Below, piece after piece: positions 36,530 through 45,592 of a stretch of 64,000 bases of DNA. Both the position numbers and the translations under genes were made by a program. Position 1 is the first letter of the stretch, and each line of letters begins with the position of its first letter. Origin of the DNA: Desulfovibrio sp. ZJ209 (GTDB lineage: Bacteria > Desulfobacterota > Desulfovibrionia > Desulfovibrionales > Desulfovibrionaceae). Below the pieces are notes generated by a model. It saw only the letters and a program-made list of their open reading frames with translations. It did not search any database and had not been told where the DNA came from. Where the stretch lies: the NCBI RefSeq assembly GCF_011039135.1, contig NZ_JAAKEJ010000002.1:310001-374000 (forward strand). The letters run 5' to 3'.

Positions 36530-37627
36530 CTAGCCGGCCGCCAGAATGACCGCCGCCGGGCTGAAGACGATCGCGACTTTTTGCCCCGGCTCCCCGAGCC
36601 AGTCCACTTCGCCCGCGGGGCGCACGGCGCAGGCGAGGAGGCCGCCGTCAAGGCTGATGAGGATTTCGGCAAAGCCGTCCTCCCGGCGGAGCGAATCCAC
36701 GGTTCCCGGGAGGCGGTTGAGCTCTTCGTCCGCGCCACCCGCGTTGTCCGCCGGGCGCACCTCGATCCACAAGGCCTTGACCGCCCCGCTCACGATGACG
36801 CCCGGGGCGAGCCCCATGGCGCGGAGGCTGCGGCTCGTGATGCGCGCCCGCACTTCCAGCCCCGAAGCGGTGGCAAAGGCCACGTCGGCCAAAAGCCCCA
36901 TGGGCCGCACCCGGGTGATGCGGCCGCGAAAATGGTTGCGCGCGCTCGAGCGCGCGCGCCCCTGAATGCGCTCGCGCAGCAGCGCTTGCGCCGCGTCCGC
37001 GTCAAAGCGCACGAGGCTCTTCTTTTCCGCGGCCTCCCGGCCGAGGAACATGTCCACCAGAGCGGGCTGCAGGCCGGCGGCCACGAGCTCGAGGCCACGG
37101 TGGCGGCGCAGCTCGCGCGCGGTGAAAAGCTCTGGCGCGAGGCCGCAGGCCCGGGCGCACTGGGCGAGGCCGCGGCGCACGCGGCTCGCGTCGCAGAGGA
37201 AGGGCAGGGGCAGCTCCCGGCCCTCCCACGATGCCCACAGGCTGCCGAGCTTCCGGGCCACTGCCGGCGGGAGCGGCACTTCCCGCGCCGTGCCTGTCCC
37301 ACTGCCGGGCACCCGCAGCAGGCCGCGCCCGAAGTCCAGAGAGCCCCCGCGAAGCCGGAAAATTTCCACCAGCCTGAGGCCCGCGTGGCGCAGCAGCATG
37401 AAGATGAACCACAGCCGCACGCGGGGATGCCGGAGCCTCGGCTGCGCCCTGGCATAGAGCCTTTCCTCGAGCCAGAGCTCGGCGGCCGCAAGCTGGGCCT
37501 CGGTGAGCCCAGCCGAGGGCACGGCGCCCGGCTGGGCCCTGGGTGGATTTGGCGCGGGCGCGGGCGCCTCCACGCCGGAGGGGGCCTCCCGCGTATCCAT
37601 CCTTCCCCCTTCCCCGTCATGGTTCAT
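36530..37627 (-). CDS. TunR-type molybdate/tungstate regulator: dead integrase fold plus TOBE domains
   Basis: 365 residues from the ATG at 37627 (GGGGGGAG upstream). Residues about 45-220 resemble a tyrosine recombinase catalytic domain (HAGLRLVEIFRLR, ELRRHRGLELVAAG, MFLGREAAEKKSLVRF), but HxLRH reads RELRRH, LGH reads LGR, and the nucleophilic Tyr is Phe. It should therefore bind DNA without recombining it. The C-terminal part holds two TOBE/MOP-like repeats (FRGRITRVRPMGLLADVAF and LPGTVDSLRREDGFAEILI) that bind molybdate or tungstate. This is the layout I recall for the TunR family of sulfate reducers. It diverges from modABC and precedes mobA and moaA, so it most likely controls both sides in response to the oxyanion. 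Confidence 0.82.
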   Translation of the reverse strand: MNHDGEGGRMDTREAPSGVEAPAPAPNPPRAQPGAVPSAGLTEAQLAAAELWLEERLYARAQPRLRHPRVRLWFIFMLLRHAGLRLVEIFRLRGGSLDFGRGLLRVPGSGTGTAREVPLPPAVARKLGSLWASWEGRELPLPFLCDASRVRRGLAQCARACGLAPELFTARELRRHRGLELVAAGLQPALVDMFLGREAAEKKSLVRFDADAAQALLRERIQGRARSSARNHFRGRITRVRPMGLLADVAFATASGLEVRARITSRSLRAMGLAPGVIVSGAVKALWIEVRPADNAGGADEELNRLPGTVDSLRREDGFAEILISLDGGLLACAVRPAGEVDWLGEPGQKVAIVFSPAAVILAAG

Positions 37628-37703
37628 GCGCTCCCCCCGCCGCATGGGCGCGTTTTGGTCAAAAGTGTGCCCATGTTGCGCGGGCGCCGCAACAGGATAC
37701 TCT

Positions 37704-37723
37704 CTGGAAAAAGTATTTTCCAG
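37704..37723. promoter_or_regulatory. Perfect palindrome before modA, likely operator
   Basis: CTGGAAAA-AGTA-TTTTCCAG is a perfect 8+8 palindrome ending at the modA ribosome binding site (AAGGAGG), in the 109-bp gap between the TunR-like gene and modA. Binding here would block modA transcription or translation. Confidence 0.55.
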
Positions 37724-37736
37724 CAAGGAGGGAGCC

Positions 37737-38495
37737 ATGAAAAAACCTGTGGGGCGTTTTTTGCGCGTCGCGGCGGGGGTGCTGCTCGCCGCCAGCGTGG
37801 CCGCCAACGCCCAGGCGGCGGAGATGACGGTCTCGGCAGCGGCCAGTCTCACCGACGCCTTTGGCGAGATGAAGGCCCTCTTTGAAAAGACGCATCCGGG
37901 GCTTCACGTCAACACCAACTTTGCCGCCTCAAACCCGCTGCTCAAGCAGCTTGAGGAAGGGGCGCCCGCCGATGTCTTCGCCTCGGCCGACCAGCAGACC
38001 ATGGACAAGGCCGTGGCGGCCAAGGTGGTGGACCCGGCCACGCGGCGCGACTTCGCCCTCAATGACCTTGTACTCATCGTGCCCAAGGGCGCCAAAAAGC
38101 CCGCGAGCCTTGAAGACCTGAAAGGCATGAAGCGCATCGCCATCGGCAACCCGGATTCCGTGCCCGCCGGCCGCTACACGCGCGACGCCCTCACGGCCGC
38201 CGGCCTGTGGGAGGCGCTACTTCCCGAATGCGTCCTGGCGGCCAGCGTGCGCCAGGCGCTCGGCTATGTGGCGCGCGGCGAGGCCGACGCCGGCTTCGTC
38301 TACCGCACCGACGCCCAGCAGATGGGCGACAAGGTGGACATCGCCCTGGTGGTCGGCGACCATGTGCCCGTGCTCTATCCCATAGCCGTGGCGACCCCGG
38401 GCGCCAACCCCAAGGCCGGGCAGGAATTCATCGATTTCGTGCTCTCGCCCGAGGGCCAGCAGGTGCTCGCCCGCTACGGCTTCTCCAAGCCTTAA
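37737..38495 (+). CDS. modA: Molybdate/tungstate ABC transporter, periplasmic binding protein
   Basis: 252 residues with a signal peptide ending near AANAQAA (about residue 29). The mature start MTVSAAASLTDAFGEMKALF is the ModA signature; the Ser residues there and in NFAASNPLLKQLEEGAPADVF contact the oxyanion. It captures molybdate or tungstate and delivers it to ModBC. GCAAGGAGGGAGCC precedes the ATG. It is first in modABC. Molybdate versus tungstate preference cannot be told from sequence; formate dehydrogenases of this group may use either metal. Confidence 0.92.
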   Translation: MKKPVGRFLRVAAGVLLAASVAANAQAAEMTVSAAASLTDAFGEMKALFEKTHPGLHVNTNFAASNPLLKQLEEGAPADVFASADQQTMDKAVAAKVVDPATRRDFALNDLVLIVPKGAKKPASLEDLKGMKRIAIGNPDSVPAGRYTRDALTAAGLWEALLPECVLAASVRQALGYVARGEADAGFVYRTDAQQMGDKVDIALVVGDHVPVLYPIAVATPGANPKAGQEFIDFVLSPEGQQVLARYGFSKP

Positions 38496-38503
38496 GGGCC
38501 AGA

Positions 38504-39181
38504 ATGAACGATCCCCTTTCCAGTCTTGTGGTGGTCCCGCTCGGCATCTCCCTGCGCGTGGCGGGGCTGGCGACCCTGATCGGCTTCGTGGTCGCCATCC
38601 TCGCCGCCTGGGCCCTGGCGCGGCGGCGTGGGCCGCTGCCCGCCGTGCTGGACGCCCTCTGCACCCTGCCGCTCGTGCTGCCGCCCACGGTGCTTGGCTA
38701 TTACATCATCCTGCTGGTGGGCCGGCGCGGGCTCTTCGGGCAGGCTCTGGCCGACATGGGCATCCAGCTCATGTTCTCCTGGCAGGGGGCCGTGGTGGCG
38801 GCCACGGTGGTCATTTTTCCGCTCATCTACAAATCCGCGCGCGCCGCGCTGGAGAGCGTGGACGCGCGCTATGAGGACGCGGCCCGCACCCTCGGCGCCG
38901 GCGAGGTGCGCGTTTTCCTGAGCGTTTCCCTGCCGCTCGCCTGGCGCGGCGTCTTCGCCGGGGTGATGCTGGCCTTTGCCCGCGGCATGGGCGAGTTCGG
39001 TGCCACCCTGATGATCGCCGGCAACATCCCCGGCAAGACCCAGACCCTCGCGCTCGCCATCTATTCGGCCTTCCAGGCCGGGGAGGACGTGCGCGCGGCC
39101 CTGCTCGCCCTCGTGACCTCGGCGCTCTGCGTGGCCCTTTTGGCCGGGGCTGAACTCTTGCTCAAATGGCGTTTGCGCTGA
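38504..39181 (+). CDS. modB: Molybdate ABC transporter permease
   Basis: 225 residues with about five membrane helices. The EAA loop that docks the ATPase is seen at YEDAARTLGAGEVRVFLSVSLPLAWRG. PLVLPPTVLGYYIILLVG and FARGMGEFGATLMIAGNIPG are strongly typical of ModB. It starts 8 bp after modA and its stop overlaps the modC start. Confidence 0.93.
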   Translation: MNDPLSSLVVVPLGISLRVAGLATLIGFVVAILAAWALARRRGPLPAVLDALCTLPLVLPPTVLGYYIILLVGRRGLFGQALADMGIQLMFSWQGAVVAATVVIFPLIYKSARAALESVDARYEDAARTLGAGEVRVFLSVSLPLAWRGVFAGVMLAFARGMGEFGATLMIAGNIPGKTQTLALAIYSAFQAGEDVRAALLALVTSALCVALLAGAELLLKWRLR

Positions 39182-39912
39182 TGCTTGCCGTCGACATCAT
39201 AAAGCAGGTTTCGCGCGGGCCCGCGCCCTTCCGGCTCACGGCCCGCTTCGCCTTGCCGGAGGGCTGCCGCAACGCCGTGTTTTTCGGGCCGTCGGGCTCG
39301 GGCAAGACCGTGGCCATGCAATGCATCGCCGGCCTCATGATGCCGGACAGCGGCCGCATCGCCGTGGGGGAGACGGTCTTTTTCGACAGCCGTGAGGGCG
39401 TGCGCCTGCCGGCGCGCAAGCGCGGGCTTGGCTATGTGCCGCAGGACTACGCCCTCTTCCCGCATCTCACCGTGCTCCAGAACGTGGCCTATGCCCACAC
39501 AGGGCCCTTCGCCCGCCATGTGGGCAAGCGGGCGCGGGAGGAGGCCCGCGAGGTGCTCGGGCGCTTCCGCATTGACCACCTCGCCGGGCGCTTTCCGCAC
39601 GAGCTTTCCGGCGGCCAGCGCCAGCGGGCGGCGCTCGCGCGGGCGCTCAACGCGGCGCCGCGCCTTTTGCTCATGGACGAGCCCTTCTCCGCGCTGGACG
39701 TGCCCCTGCGCGAGGCCCTGCGCCGGGAGATTCGCGACCTCCTGGGCGCGCTCGCCATCCCCTCCGTCATCATCACCCACGATCCCGCGGACGCCGAAGC
39801 CTTCGGCGGGGCGCTCGTGGTCTTCGAGGGCGGGCGCGCGTCCCTCGGCCGGGAGGACGCTCAGGACGAAGCCGGGACGCCCCCACTGGTCAAAAGCGCC
39901 GCAAACCATTAA
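39181..39912 (+). CDS. modC: Molybdate ABC transporter ATP-binding protein
   Basis: About 243 residues from the ATG overlapping the modB stop (TGATG); an ATG at 39166 would add five residues. Walker A FGPSGSGKT, signature LSGGQRQR and Walker B LLLMDEPFSALD are intact, and VPQDYALFPHLTVLQNV is the Q-loop. The usual C-terminal TOBE domain of E. coli ModC is missing: the protein ends about 25 residues after the H-loop region (IITHDPADAEAFG). Oxyanion sensing is then presumably left to the TunR-like regulator. Confidence 0.9.
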   Translation: MLAVDIIKQVSRGPAPFRLTARFALPEGCRNAVFFGPSGSGKTVAMQCIAGLMMPDSGRIAVGETVFFDSREGVRLPARKRGLGYVPQDYALFPHLTVLQNVAYAHTGPFARHVGKRAREEAREVLGRFRIDHLAGRFPHELSGGQRQRAALARALNAAPRLLLMDEPFSALDVPLREALRREIRDLLGALAIPSVIITHDPADAEAFGGALVVFEGGRASLGREDAQDEAGTPPLVKSAANH

Positions 39913-39984
39913 TCTTCCGCAAGCGCCCGGCACCGCCCCCGCTTGCGGAAACCAATGCGGCGCGCCAGACCTTGAGGAAGCGGC

Positions 39985-40788
39985 ATGCTTGACTTCATCC
40001 ACCAGTCGCCGGCCCTGGCCGGCCTCGGCGCCGGCCTCGTCACGTGGCTCTTCACCAGCCTCGGGGCCGGGGCCGTTTTCCTGAAGCAGGAATTTTCACG
40101 CAAGACGCTGGACATTTTGCTCGGCTTCGCGGGCGGCGTGATGCTGGCCGCGAGCGTGTGGTCCCTGCTCGACCCGGCGCTGGAGCTCGCCGCCGAAAGC
40201 TGGGGCAACTGGAAGTTCCTGCCGCCGGCTGCGGGCTTCTTCCTGGGGGCGCTCATGCTCAGGCTCTTCGACTATGCGACGCCCCACTTCCACATGATGC
40301 TCGCCAGGCCCGACGGCCCCAAAAGCGAGCTCCCGCGCAGCTTCCTGCTCGTGCTCGCCATCACGCTGCACAATATCCCCGAGGCGCTGGCCGTGGGCGT
40401 GGCCTTTGGCGCGGCCGCCCTCGACCCGGCCATCGGCGTGGCCGGCGCCGTCATCCTGATGTTCGGCATGGGCTTGCAGAACATCCCCGAAGGCATGGCC
40501 GTTTCCCTGCCGCTCTTGCGCGAGGGCATGAGCCGCCGCAAAGCCTTCTTCATCGGCCAGCTCTCCGGCGCGGTGGAGCCCGTGGCGGCTGTGCTCGGGG
40601 CGGCGCTCACCGCCATTGCCCTCCCCGTGCTCCCCTGGGCGCTCGGCTTCGCCGCCGGGGCCATGATCTTCGTGACCGTGGAGGAGGTCATCCCCGAGGC
40701 CCATGCCTCGGGCAACGGCGACGCCGCCACCCTCGGGCTCATCGCGGGCTTTGTCGCCATGATGTGCCTGGACGTGATGTTCGGCTAG
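39985..40788 (+). CDS. ZIP family metal transporter
   Basis: 267 residues with about eight membrane helices. The family's binuclear metal site is clear: TLHNIPEALAVGVAFG in helix 4 and QNIPEGMAVSLPLL in helix 5, with EEVIPEAH near the end. ZIP proteins bring Zn, Fe or other divalent metals into the cytoplasm; the ZupT branch is closest by motif. It lies 72 bp after modC in the same direction and could be part of that transcript. Confidence 0.87.
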   Translation: MLDFIHQSPALAGLGAGLVTWLFTSLGAGAVFLKQEFSRKTLDILLGFAGGVMLAASVWSLLDPALELAAESWGNWKFLPPAAGFFLGALMLRLFDYATPHFHMMLARPDGPKSELPRSFLLVLAITLHNIPEALAVGVAFGAAALDPAIGVAGAVILMFGMGLQNIPEGMAVSLPLLREGMSRRKAFFIGQLSGAVEPVAAVLGAALTAIALPVLPWALGFAAGAMIFVTVEEVIPEAHASGNGDAATLGLIAGFVAMMCLDVMFG

Positions 40789-40801
40789 GGCTGCGCCCGC
40801 G

Positions 40802-41833
40802 TCACCTGGCCGGCTGGCGCGGCTCTTGGAGCAAGTAGCCGTAGCCCTCTTTCTCCATGTCGTTCAGGGGGATGAAGCGCAGGGCCGCGTCGTTGATGCA
40901 GTAGCGCAGGCCCGTGGGCCCGTCGGGGAAGATGTGCCCGAGGTGCGAATCCCCCTCCCCGGAGCGCGCCTCGATGCGCCGCATGCCGTGGCTCTCGTCG
41001 AGGCGGCCGGTGATGTGGCCCTTGCCGATGGGCCGCGTGAAGCTGGCCCAGCCCGTGCCGGAATCGAACTTGGCGGAAGAGGCGAAAAGCGGCTCGCCCG
41101 TCACCACATCCACATAGATGCCCGGCTCGTGGCGGTTCCAGTGCTCGCCCGTGAAGGCGGGCTCGGTGACGCCCTCCTGCGTGACCGCGTATTGCAGGGG
41201 CGTGAGCTTCTCACGCAAGGCCCCGTCCGCGGGCTTTGGCCACGCCCGCGCCTCGAGGGCCACGGGGAGCGGCGGCTTTTTCGTAAGGTCGATGTGGCAG
41301 TAGCCGCCGGGATTCTTCTTGAGATAGTCTTGGTGATAGTCCTCCGCCGGGTAAAAATTCCGCAAGGGCATAAGCTCCACGGCGAGCGGCGCCCCGGCGA
41401 GGCCCTGCATGAAGGAAAGGAGCTTTTTCAGCCGCGCCCCCTCCTCCTCGCTGTCATAATAGATGCCCGTCCTGTACTGGGGGCCCACGTCATTGCCCTG
41501 GCGGTTGACGGAAAAGGGGTCGATGATGCTGAACAGGCAGTCCACCAGGTAGTCGAGCGAGATCTTCTCCGGGTCATAGACCACTTCCACCGCCTCAACG
41601 GCGCCGGTGGCGCCGCCGCACACGGTCTTGTAGTCCGGATCGGGGACACTGGAATTGGCATAGCCCGTCTTGGTGGCGAGCACGCCGGGCAGGCGCGAAA
41701 AATACTCCTGCACGCCCCAGAAACAGCCGCCGCCGAACCATACTTTCTTGTCCATGCAAGCCCCCGTGCCTGTCCCGGCCAGAAAAAAGAAGAGCGCGCC
41801 CAGCGCGAGCGCCAGCCAGTGCTTCACCATCAT
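40802..41833 (-). CDS. msrAB: Exported MsrA-MsrB methionine sulfoxide reductase fusion
   Basis: 343 residues. An N-terminal signal sequence ([20 protein letters not shown]) targets it outside the cytoplasm. MsrA follows with [11 protein letters not shown] (catalytic Cys) and [14 protein letters not shown]. MsrB follows with [13 protein letters not shown] and the catalytic region [24 protein letters not shown]. Together they reduce both S and R forms of methionine sulfoxide in envelope proteins. The MsrB zinc cysteines are absent, as in many fused forms. The cupin gene lies just upstream in the same direction. Confidence 0.9.
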   Translation of the reverse strand: MMVKHWLALALGALFFFLAGTGTGACMDKKVWFGGGCFWGVQEYFSRLPGVLATKTGYANSSVPDPDYKTVCGGATGAVEAVEVVYDPEKISLDYLVDCLFSIIDPFSVNRQGNDVGPQYRTGIYYDSEEEGARLKKLLSFMQGLAGAPLAVELMPLRNFYPAEDYHQDYLKKNPGGYCHIDLTKKPPLPVALEARAWPKPADGALREKLTPLQYAVTQEGVTEPAFTGEHWNRHEPGIYVDVVTGEPLFASSAKFDSGTGWASFTRPIGKGHITGRLDESHGMRRIEARSGEGDSHLGHIFPDGPTGLRYCINDAALRFIPLNDMEKEGYGYLLQEPRQPAR

Positions 41834-41906
41834 GCCGCCAGCCTTTCAGGTGCGGGAAAGATCCCGGGAAGAGGCGGGCCGGGCTGCCCCGGCCCGCGCG
41901 TTCCGT

Positions 41907-42371
41907 TCAGTCCTTCTTTTCCGGGAAGACGACAACGAGCAGCATCTTGAAATCGTCGAGCGCGCTCACCGCATGCGGGTGCCCGGCGGGCATGACGATG
42001 CACTGGCCCTGCTCAAGCACGAAAGTGGCGTCGTCGATGGTGACCTGGCCGCGGCCTTCCAGCGCGGTCACGAAGGCATCGCCCGTGGACTTGTGGGCGC
42101 TGATGCCCTCGCCCTTGGCCATGGCGAAGAGGGTCACGCCCACGGCCGGGTTCTGCACGAGGGTCTTGCTCGTCACCTGGCCCTCGGCGTAGTCCACCTG
42201 CCCGGCGAGGTCCACGGGCTTCGCGTAGGCGATGTTCTTCAGGTGCTTCACCGTGCCCTGCGGCAACAAAAGTTCCTGTTCCGGCTCCCGCTGGAGCAGG
42301 ATGGGCGTGGGCGGCACGGTCTGCGCCGGGTCGTTTTTCACCGCGGCGGGGATGCCGTCTTTCTCGCTCAT
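41907..42371 (-). CDS. Cupin domain protein
   Basis: 154 residues forming a single cupin barrel (about 65-145): NPAVGVTLFAMAKGEGISAHKSTGDAF is motif 1 and GQCIVMPAGHPHAVSALDDF motif 2. The His set is incomplete in motif 1, but metal binding by the remaining His residues is possible. Cupins of this size occur as small-molecule binding or isomerase-like proteins; no specific function can be assigned. Confidence 0.72.
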   Translation of the reverse strand: MSEKDGIPAAVKNDPAQTVPPTPILLQREPEQELLLPQGTVKHLKNIAYAKPVDLAGQVDYAEGQVTSKTLVQNPAVGVTLFAMAKGEGISAHKSTGDAFVTALEGRGQVTIDDATFVLEQGQCIVMPAGHPHAVSALDDFKMLLVVVFPEKKD

Positions 42372-42427
42372 GGTCTCGATCCTTTGCTGATGTGATTTTG
42401 GCGCCCGGCCCCATGCCGGCTCGCGCC

Positions 42428-45400
42428 CTAAAATTCATAGCGCACGACGCCGAAGAGCCCCTGGTTGGCCGTGTGTTCGCCGAACTGGCCGATATAGTTG
42501 AGCCCGGCGGAGAAATCCCCGGCGCGCAGCTCCACGCCCGCGCGGCCGCCCCAGGTGATGGCGTCCATGACCTGGCTCTCGAAATCCTGGTCCTTGTGCG
42601 AGCCCGCGTAGCGCACCGAAGTTTTGGCATAGGTGTCGCCCAGGGCCGGGATGGCCTTGAGATTGACAAGTGGCGTGATCTCCCAGCCGTTTTCCAGCTT
42701 GAAGGGCTTGGTGAACACGAGGCCGAAGGGCATGGTCCAGACATTCTGGTGGGTGCGGTGCCCGCGCAGCACGTCCTCGCCGTTGAGGGTGGCGTCAAAG
42801 GGCTCGGACACCATGTGCAGGTAGCGCACGCCGAGGTGCGGCCTAAGGTTCACATACCGGGTGTCGATCTCATACTCCGCGCGCAGGCTCATGCCGAGCG
42901 ACCAGGCCGGGATGTCGGCCTTGATGGCGGAGCCGCCCAGGTCCACGGGCAGGTCCTGCCGGATCTTGTTGTACACCGAGGTAAAGTCCACCTCGCCGTC
43001 AAAGCTGAGCGCGCCCGGCTTCCACACGCCATAGGCGCCCACGCCCCAGAAGGTGGCGCTGTTCTCGGTGGTGGCCATGTCGCCCGTGCTTTTCACATAG
43101 CCGGCGCCCATGTTGAGGCTCAGGCCGGTGCGCAGGGTATTGCCCCAGGTGTAGTCGCCCCCGATGGCGAGGCCGCCGATGCCCCCGCGAAAGCCGTAGG
43201 TCGCCGTGCCGCCGTCGAGCCCGAAATGGTCGATGGATTCGTAGAGCGGCAGCGCCCAGAGCGCGAAGCTGTGCCGGTAGAGATCCTCCTGCCCGAGCTT
43301 GATGCGCGAATAGATGGCCGATTCCATGGATTCGCTCGCGGCCTGCGAAAGCCGGGGCACGCCGCTGGCCACACCGATGCTCTTGGTGTGGGGCGCCTTT
43401 TCCGTCACCGAGAACTGCCCCTCCATGCCGTTGCCGAGGCGCGTGAGCTCAAGCAGCGGGTTGCTGGAGAGGAGGTTGGCGCCGCTCCAGGCCGTGGCGT
43501 CCGCATAGTGGGTGGCGATGTTGCGCCCGAGGGCCACATAGGTGTGCCCCGGGGTGACGTGGTCGATGTAGATCTTGGCTCCCGGGGCCACGCTGGCCTG
43601 CGTGGGCGAGGCGGCGCTGAGGGCGCCGGGCACGGACGCGGGGAGCGCCCGGGTGGGAACGGCCGGGTTGGCGTAGTTGACGCCGCTCTTGCCGCCGTCG
43701 ATGACGAGCAGCGAATTGCCGGAAAAGCTCACCGGCCCCGCGGCGGCACGCGCCGGGCCCGCGGCAGCGCGGCCCATGGCCCGGGCCGCCCCGACGGAGG
43801 CCGCGTGATCCACAGCAAGGGAGGAGCCGAGCACCATGGGCGAAAAGACGCCCAGGACAGCGCTCGAAGGCGCCATGCCCACCGTGGCGGTAACGGCCTC
43901 CAATGCCCCGTTGCTGCCCGTGCCCAGGGCGAGCCGGCCGTTGTGGCCCACGGTGATGGCGCCGTCCGTGAGGTTGCCGGCGCCGGCGGCGGTGACGAAA
44001 TTCCCCACCGCGCCATAGGCCTGGCCTCCGCCCGCGCCCACAAGCAACTCATGGCCGTTGAGCCTGAGGTTGGCGATGCCGGCCCTTGTGGCCGCGGCCG
44101 TGTCCGCCGCGGCGCCGATCTGCATGTTGCCCTGCCGCACGCTCACGGCGTCGATGGCCGCGTCGATGCCGTTGTGCAGGGTGACGGAGGCCGCGCCCAG
44201 CGAGCCGCCGCTGAGGCTGCCCCCGCCGATGCGGGCCGCGCCTTTTACGCCCACAGTGGTGAAGCTGCTCGCGCCGTTGTTGTTCACGTCGAGCCTGCCG
44301 CCCACCCAGGCGGCTTCATTGTGGGAGATGATGGCCCCGCCCGCGCCGTATTCGGCGTTGCCCACGGCCGACGTGCCGGTGATGCGGAAGGAGCCGTTGC
44401 GGAGAGTGAAATTGCCCGTGCTGCCGTCGGCATCCGCGACCACCATCATGCGCCCGGCCTCGACGCGCGAGGGCGTGGACGCGCCGGCGATGTCCCGCAC
44501 TTCGCCCGCGGCGATGAGCCCGGCCTTGATGGTGGTGCCGGTGAGGGTCTTGTTGGGCGTAAGGCTGAAGGGGCCGTCCACCCTGATTTCGGCCGGCGAG
44601 CTGATGTCCGTGCCGGCCACGATGGTGCCGCGGGCGCTGATGCTGTCTGCCGTGATGGTGCGGCCGCCGATGCTGCCGCCGGCCTCGATGGTTAGGTGGC
44701 CGCTCCCCTGCATGATGTCGTAGGAGCGGTAGTTGTTGCCATAGGTGCCGATATTGGCGCCCGCGCGGATGGTGCCCGAGGCCTCGCGGATGCCCCCCTC
44801 ACCGGTACGGTGCGGGTCGAGGAAGTAGATGTTGGCCCCTGCGGTGAGCAGCGAGCCGGGCCGCATGCGGTTTTCCGTGCTGCCGATGACGCCGTTGATG
44901 TGGATCTCCGTATCGCCCCGCACGGTCGCGCCGTTGTAGAGGTCGAGGTCGCGGATGACGAGCCTTGCCTGGGAGAAGAGCTCATTGCCGCTCGCCACGC
45001 GCACGGTCTCCACCTGGTGCTGCCCGGAGCCTTGCGTCAGGCGGATATTGCCGTTGAGCGCGGAGAGGAGCCCGATATAATGGCTGTCGCCCACGCCGCC
45101 GGTGATGACGAGATTGGCGCCCGTGGTGCGCACGTGCGAGAAGCCGTCGTTGGAGCCCATGAGGCTCCCGTTGATTGTCACCGTGGGCCGGTTGGCGGTG
45201 GCGCCGGCACCGACGAGCAGGGTGCTGGAATAATTGTTGCCGCCGAGCGCGATGGAGCCCCCGAAGGTGCCCTTTTGCAGCACCAGGGTGACATCGCCGC
45301 TGTCCGACGAGAGGGTGAAACGCGGATTGCGCGAGTTGGTGACGAGCAGCACGCCGCCATTGTTGCCCGTGAGGGTGAGCGTGCCGTTGCGCAAGGTGAA

Positions 45401-45592
45401 GTTGCTGCCCGTGGGCTGCACCTGCGCATAGGTATTGGTGCCGGTAAGCGAGGCGCCCCTGAAGGTGCCGTTGGGGTCATTGGCGGCATGGGCGGTGGCG
45501 GCGCCGAGGGCCGTGGCGAGCAGCAGGGTGAGGACGGGAAGGGCGCGGGTGACGGCCCTGGAGAGGGAAGAGGCATGCACGGCAAAAGTCAT
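42428..45592 (-). CDS. Autotransporter (type Va secretion) with beta-helical passenger
   Basis: 1054 residues from an ATG with AGAGGTG upstream. The signal peptide ends near LATALGAATAHA. A Gly/Asn/Ser/Thr-rich passenger of about 750 residues follows, with short beta-strand repeats (NGTLTLTGNNGGVLLV, RNGSFRITG) typical of a right-handed beta-helix. The last ~270 residues form the autotransporter barrel, from SMESAIYSRIKLGQEDLYR to a terminal aromatic strand (GVVRYEF). It would display or release the passenger at the cell surface. No protease triad or adhesin motif is evident in the passenger. Confidence 0.82.
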   Translation of the reverse strand: MTFAVHASSLSRAVTRALPVLTLLLATALGAATAHAANDPNGTFRGASLTGTNTYAQVQPTGSNFTLRNGTLTLTGNNGGVLLVTNSRNPRFTLSSDSGDVTLVLQKGTFGGSIALGGNNYSSTLLVGAGATANRPTVTINGSLMGSNDGFSHVRTTGANLVITGGVGDSHYIGLLSALNGNIRLTQGSGQHQVETVRVASGNELFSQARLVIRDLDLYNGATVRGDTEIHINGVIGSTENRMRPGSLLTAGANIYFLDPHRTGEGGIREASGTIRAGANIGTYGNNYRSYDIMQGSGHLTIEAGGSIGGRTITADSISARGTIVAGTDISSPAEIRVDGPFSLTPNKTLTGTTIKAGLIAAGEVRDIAGASTPSRVEAGRMMVVADADGSTGNFTLRNGSFRITGTSAVGNAEYGAGGAIISHNEAAWVGGRLDVNNNGASSFTTVGVKGAARIGGGSLSGGSLGAASVTLHNGIDAAIDAVSVRQGNMQIGAAADTAAATRAGIANLRLNGHELLVGAGGGQAYGAVGNFVTAAGAGNLTDGAITVGHNGRLALGTGSNGALEAVTATVGMAPSSAVLGVFSPMVLGSSLAVDHAASVGAARAMGRAAAGPARAAAGPVSFSGNSLLVIDGGKSGVNYANPAVPTRALPASVPGALSAASPTQASVAPGAKIYIDHVTPGHTYVALGRNIATHYADATAWSGANLLSSNPLLELTRLGNGMEGQFSVTEKAPHTKSIGVASGVPRLSQAASESMESAIYSRIKLGQEDLYRHSFALWALPLYESIDHFGLDGGTATYGFRGGIGGLAIGGDYTWGNTLRTGLSLNMGAGYVKSTGDMATTENSATFWGVGAYGVWKPGALSFDGEVDFTSVYNKIRQDLPVDLGGSAIKADIPAWSLGMSLRAEYEIDTRYVNLRPHLGVRYLHMVSEPFDATLNGEDVLRGHRTHQNVWTMPFGLVFTKPFKLENGWEITPLVNLKAIPALGDTYAKTSVRYAGSHKDQDFESQVMDAITWGGRAGVELRAGDFSAGLNYIGQFGEHTANQGLFGVVRYEF

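Noticed and set aside
36530-37627. Active phage integrase or recombinase
   Set aside because: The Tyr nucleophile and His boxes are replaced and TOBE domains follow, next to modABC; it reads as a regulator.
40802-41833. Lipoprotein signal on MsrAB
   Set aside because: The residues before the Cys (GTGAC) lack the Leu at -3 expected of a lipobox; an ordinary signal peptide is more likely.
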